Origin: JBFXDW01 sp050180745
GTDB lineage: Bacteria > Pseudomonadota > Alphaproteobacteria > UBA9219
DNA length: 16,757 nt
Direction of reading: 5' to 3'
Assembly (NCBI GenBank): GCA_050180745.1
Contig: JBFXDW010000039.1
Coordinates: forward strand, 1 to 16,757
Positions within the stretch are counted from its first letter, which is position 1. Every line of letters begins with the position of its first letter. Shown here piece after piece: positions 13,897 to 16,757 of the stretch. Made by a program: the position numbers and the translations under genes. A model generated the notes under the pieces. That model saw nothing but the letters and a program-made list of their open reading frames with translations. It was not told where the DNA came from and ran no database searches.

Positions 13897-14583
13897 ATGA
13901 ATAAGCTGTATCTTCTGATCTTCTTTTTATGCATTCTCCTTGTGGGGCTTGTTGTGTGGCCTGAGGCGGACATAGCTGTTTCCTCTTTGTTTGTGCGGGA
14001 TGGCTTTATTTTGCGCGAGAATTTGTTTCTCAACAAACTTGTGCGCTTTGTTTTTTATGCCTCGCGGTTTGTTGCTGTTCTTTCTTTCTTGGGGGCGGTT
14101 GGTTTTTTCTTGTCTCATAAGAACGGTAAAGCGCGTCCCTGTATGTTCATTTTTCTCTGTCTGCTGATTGCTCCTGGATTGATCATTAACCTTGGTTTTA
14201 AGGATCATTGGGGCAGGGCTAGACCGCGCGATATTGTTGCGTTTGGCGGCGATAAGGAATTTACGCCTGCTTTTTTTATAACGAACCAGTGCGTGCGTAA
14301 CTGCTCGTTCTCTTCTGGCGACGCGGCCTTTGGCTTTTTCCTGACGTGCTTTGCTTATGTTGCGCCGCTGCGGCGACGGCGTGTTGTTCTAGCAGGTAGC
14401 CTTGTGGTTGCAGGAATCCTTTCAGGCGCACGATTGCTTTTGGGCGCGCACTTCCTAAGCGATATTCTTACGTCCGCGCTGCTTGTAATGGGATTTAATG
14501 CTGGGCTATACGCGCTCTTTTATGGTCGTGCGGCACTGGCCGATTTTTGGAAAGACATCATGCGCCCTGCCGCGCTGCGATAG
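13897..14583 (+). CDS. PAP2-family membrane phosphatase with altered second motif
   Basis: A 228-residue integral membrane protein with about five or six hydrophobic segments, the first at about 3-22. The phosphatase motifs are in order: motif 1 K-x6-RP with K102, R109 and P110 (KDHWGRARP); motif 2 at 139-142, SSGD instead of the usual PSGH; motif 3 R179-x5-H185-x3-D189 (GARLLLGAHFLSD). The nucleophile His and its Asp partner in motif 3 are intact. Such enzymes remove phosphate from undecaprenyl diphosphate, lipid A or phosphatidylglycerol phosphate on the outer face of the inner membrane; the substrate here cannot be told. A Cys pair, C132 and C136, sits just before motif 2. The last 26 bp overlap the convergent phosphoribosyltransferase-like gene. 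Confidence 0.88.
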   Translation: MNKLYLLIFFLCILLVGLVVWPEADIAVSSLFVRDGFILRENLFLNKLVRFVFYASRFVAVLSFLGAVGFFLSHKNGKARPCMFIFLCLLIAPGLIINLGFKDHWGRARPRDIVAFGGDKEFTPAFFITNQCVRNCSFSSGDAAFGFFLTCFAYVAPLRRRRVVLAGSLVVAGILSGARLLLGAHFLSDILTSALLVMGFNAGLYALFYGRAALADFWKDIMRPAALR

Positions 14584-15469
14584 CTGCTTCCATCTCTTTA
14601 AAGAAGGCTTCGTGATTAGCGCGCAAATTCCATGGGTCTTTTTCAAAGAAGGTGCAAAGCCGTGAGAAGGATTTGTCATCAATAGCCGCCACGTTAAAAA
14701 GCGCAGGCTTGCCCATAAGATAGGTTGAAGCCCATTTCTCGGGGCTTTCGAAGAATATCCGTAGCTCATCAACAACAGCTTGTGACACAAGGCCTTGCTC
14801 GCAGCAGCTCTCAAAAAACTCAATTGTTACGCTGTTGAGCGTTAAAACGTTTTGGCCATTGGCTTTGAGCCGATCAACGCCATTGTGACCCCGGCTGTTG
14901 ATCGCCATGGCAACAGGGCAGGTCAGACCATGTTTGGCCAGAGCAGGAAGCCATGCATCAAAGTGGCTGGCGGCATTATTGATAAGGTCGGCCACATGAA
15001 CGGCTCTTTCACCCGATTCGATACCTTCAGCACAGAAGAGATCGCCATTTTTAAACAGATAGATATGCTTGATCCCCAGCAATTTGGCCATGGGGATAGA
15101 AAACAGCCAGTCACGGCGTTCCCCGCCTGAGATGGCGTCGTAGGAGCCTTCGGGGCAAGAATCTTTTAATTTAGCAACCAGAGTTTCGGTGATGTTTTTA
15201 AAGAAGGAGTCCTTTTCATAAGACTCCATGATAAGGGCTTCTAAGAGCTTGGCGCGTATTGCGGGTTCGGGCGTGTCGGCAATGATGCTCGTGATTTCTT
15301 GGAGGAGGGTTGAGGATAATTCCTTGCCTAAAACGAGTTCTGTATTAACGTAAAAGGGGCCGGGTATAGAGGCCGCGTACCAGAAAATAGGGCCTTTTTC
15401 GTGATCCCATATGGATACGGCTTTGGTGTCGAGAATGCGGCGCAACAGATCGTTGGGGGTCAGAATCAT
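14558..15469 (-). CDS. Phosphoribosyltransferase-like protein (orotate PRTase-related), degenerate PRPP loop
   Basis: A 303-residue soluble protein. The middle reads like a type I phosphoribosyltransferase fold: GGERRDWLFSIPMAKLLG (115-132), then IYLFKNGD (136-143), then AVHVADLINNAAS (156-168) where an active enzyme would have the PRPP loop VDDVxTTGxS. The aspartate D161 is kept but the Thr-Thr-Gly part is replaced by NNA, so PRPP binding may be altered or lost. About 110 residues precede and 135 follow this core, longer than ordinary PyrE. GGAG lies 8 nt before the ATG, supporting this start. It is divergent from the LD-carboxypeptidase gene, 88 bp apart. The family placement is from motif wording and is moderate; the function is unknown. 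Confidence 0.65.
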   Translation of the reverse strand: MILTPNDLLRRILDTKAVSIWDHEKGPIFWYAASIPGPFYVNTELVLGKELSSTLLQEITSIIADTPEPAIRAKLLEALIMESYEKDSFFKNITETLVAKLKDSCPEGSYDAISGGERRDWLFSIPMAKLLGIKHIYLFKNGDLFCAEGIESGERAVHVADLINNAASHFDAWLPALAKHGLTCPVAMAINSRGHNGVDRLKANGQNVLTLNSVTIEFFESCCEQGLVSQAVVDELRIFFESPEKWASTYLMGKPALFNVAAIDDKSFSRLCTFFEKDPWNLRANHEAFFKEMEAAIAARQGA

Positions 15470-15557
15470 AGTTTAATCTCCAAATTTTTAAGGTCTTTAA
15501 GATAGCCTCATATGCCTCTGGCGTTAAGGGAAAAATTGTGTACTCTCTGTTATTGTC

Positions 15558-16508
15558 ATGAATCATATGTCTTCCTCTTCTTTTTATCCGCCCCTTCTTC
15601 CAGAAGGAGGGCGAATCGGGCTCGTCTCTCCTAGCCGCTGGGCTGCGCCCGCGCGTCTTAAGGCGCTTAAAAACGCGCTTGAAAGCAGGGGGTTAGAGGT
15701 GGTTGTTCATCCTCAGAATGAGCAACGTTACGGCTGGTTGGCGGGGGCTGCAAAAGACAGGGCGGCGGCGATCATGGATATGTTTCTTGATCCTTCTATT
15801 GATGCGATCATGTGCGTGCGTGGGGGGACGGGGGCGCTCGAGATTCTTCCGCTTTTAGATTACAAAGCGATTGCGGCTCATCCTAAACCCTTTGTTGGCT
15901 ATTCCGACATCACCTGCCTTCTTCATGCGATCACACGCCACACGGGCATGGTGACCTACCATGGGATGATGAGTTGGCAAGAGGGGCGGTTTGATCCGCG
16001 CAGTCTGGAAGATTCTTTTCATGTCATAAGTTGCGGGTCGCAAGCTAAGAGCCTTACCTTTCCTCAAGCTCATGTCAGACGGGAGGGGTGTGCTACGGGG
16101 CCTTTGATAGGAGGAAATCTCTCTCTTCTGTCGTGTCTTGCGGGGACGGATTATCTTTGCTGTCCTAAGGAGTTCATTCTCTTTGTTGAAGATGTGGATG
16201 AGCCTCTTTATGTGCTTGACCGGACTCTCACTCATTTGCGTCTTGCGGGTTTTCTTGAGTCTGTTAGCGCTGTGATCGTGGGGGAGATGTGTGATATTGA
16301 GGACGAAACGCCTAACCCTGACGAGCCTCCTGAAGCGTGGTTTGGGCAGAGTCTCGAAGTGATTATAGAAAAGCATATCCCGTCTCATGTGCCGTTGGCT
16401 TTCAATGTGCCTTGCGGGCATGGGGCCTATGTCACAACATTGCCTTTTGGTGCTATGGTTAAGACTGTTTTTTCAAAATCGGGACTGTCCGTGAGCTTTG
16501 CCCCATGA
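15558..16508 (+). CDS. ldcA: LD-carboxypeptidase (peptidase S66), murein recycling
   Basis: A 316-residue serine peptidase. The catalytic triad is visible as S116 in VGYSDIT, E211 in FVEDVDEPLY and H288 in PCGHG. The N-terminal GGRIGLVSPS and the MCVRGGTGALEIL segments are also family hallmarks. Cytoplasmic members remove the terminal D-alanine from muropeptide tetrapeptides so that the tripeptide can be reused; no signal peptide is seen here. An in-frame ATG at 15567 is an alternative start three codons in, and neither has a clear Shine-Dalgarno. The TGA overlaps the ATG of the next gene (ATGA), which suggests translational coupling. Confidence 0.93.
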   Translation: MNHMSSSSFYPPLLPEGGRIGLVSPSRWAAPARLKALKNALESRGLEVVVHPQNEQRYGWLAGAAKDRAAAIMDMFLDPSIDAIMCVRGGTGALEILPLLDYKAIAAHPKPFVGYSDITCLLHAITRHTGMVTYHGMMSWQEGRFDPRSLEDSFHVISCGSQAKSLTFPQAHVRREGCATGPLIGGNLSLLSCLAGTDYLCCPKEFILFVEDVDEPLYVLDRTLTHLRLAGFLESVSAVIVGEMCDIEDETPNPDEPPEAWFGQSLEVIIEKHIPSHVPLAFNVPCGHGAYVTTLPFGAMVKTVFSKSGLSVSFAP

Positions 16509-16757
16509 AAATATCTCATATCACGCCAGAAGAGCTGAAGACCATTCTTCACAAACATAAAATGTTTCGTGAGGCGCGTGTGGGTGGGCAGCGTGCTATC
16601 TTATCCTATCATAATTTGTCTGGATTTAATTTGAGTGGCGAGGATCTGGCGCATCCCGATTTTACAGGGGCCATTTTGTGTGATGTGAATTTTCTTGATG
16701 CTAATCTTGACTATGCCACGATGTTTAGTGCCGATTTGCGTAATGCATTGATGCGGC
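16505..16757 (+). CDS. Pentapeptide-repeat protein, 5' part, runs off the window
   Basis: The frame opens at the ATG at 16505, inside the stop of the carboxypeptidase gene, and stays open for 84 codons to the edge. A short N-terminal segment (KISHITPEELKTIL, then RVGGQRAILSY) is followed from about residue 37 by five-residue repeats of the A(D/N)Lxx type: NLSGF, NLSGE, DLAHP, DFTGA, then NFLDA, NLDYA, ADLRNA. These build a right-handed quadrilateral beta helix. Known members include DNA-mimic gyrase protectors and many of unknown role. No membrane span is visible in the part seen. Confidence 0.88.
   Translation, partial: MKISHITPEELKTILHKHKMFREARVGGQRAILSYHNLSGFNLSGEDLAHPDFTGAILCDVNFLDANLDYATMFSADLRNALMR

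Noticed and set aside
15345..15566. 73-codon minus-strand frame with a protein-like first half
   Set aside because: Its 3' part is out-of-frame overlap with the phosphoribosyltransferase-like gene, which has its own good GGAG and ATG. The first 32 codons alone are too little to support a gene or a frameshifted extension.

Overview
The window looks like a chromosomal segment of a Gram-negative alphaproteobacterium with moderate G+C content. The evidence is an IalB-family periplasmic protein, a histidine kinase whose catalytic domain reads like the DivJ/PleC group, an alphaproteobacterial-type ParC with its characteristic C-terminal tail, an alphaproteobacterial-type RecO, and an ADP-heptose-type LPS heptosyltransferase. 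I cannot assign an order or genus. I see no insertion sequence, integrase, CRISPR array, rRNA or convincing tRNA. Once the edge genes are recognised, no stretch longer than about 300 bases lacks a gene.

Layout. Positions 1-376 (minus) hold the first 125 codons of a GT9 heptosyltransferase that runs off the left edge. It is divergent from hisS (598-1947, plus). The spacer between them carries two arms of a 7-bp tandem repeat in opposite orientation, and one arm contains the heptosyltransferase start codon. hisS is followed almost immediately by a large, divergent bifunctional penicillin-binding protein (to 5229) and then an M48 membrane metalloprotease (5380-6282). parC (6371-8611, minus) faces away from a 170-residue protein of unknown function (8845-9357) that has a near-consensus promoter and a strong ribosome binding site. 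The 3' end of that gene overlaps recO (minus) by 17 bp.

From 10207 to 13565 the minus strand encodes, in transcription order, a secreted IalB-like protein, a PAS-PAS-GGDEF diguanylate cyclase and a membrane PAS histidine kinase, which form a likely signalling cluster. The spacer before the kinase carries repeated GATGTTA elements that include a TTAA-N7-TTAG site resembling a CtrA box. The cyclase gene has an extended -10 promoter so close to its ATG that the transcript may be leaderless.

The right end holds a PAP2-family membrane phosphatase with an altered second motif (plus), a convergent overlapping phosphoribosyltransferase-like protein (minus), an LD-carboxypeptidase (plus), and the start of a pentapeptide-repeat protein joined to the carboxypeptidase gene by an ATGA overlap. 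Several products act on the envelope: the heptosyltransferase, the PBP, the M48 protease, the PAP2 phosphatase, the LD-carboxypeptidase and IalB. The other recognised genes are housekeeping (hisS, parC, recO) or signalling. I did not find a clear new defence or mobile system. The most unusual features are the heptad-repeat arms at the LPS gene start, the atypical PBP, and the regulatory DNA around the kinase/cyclase pair.
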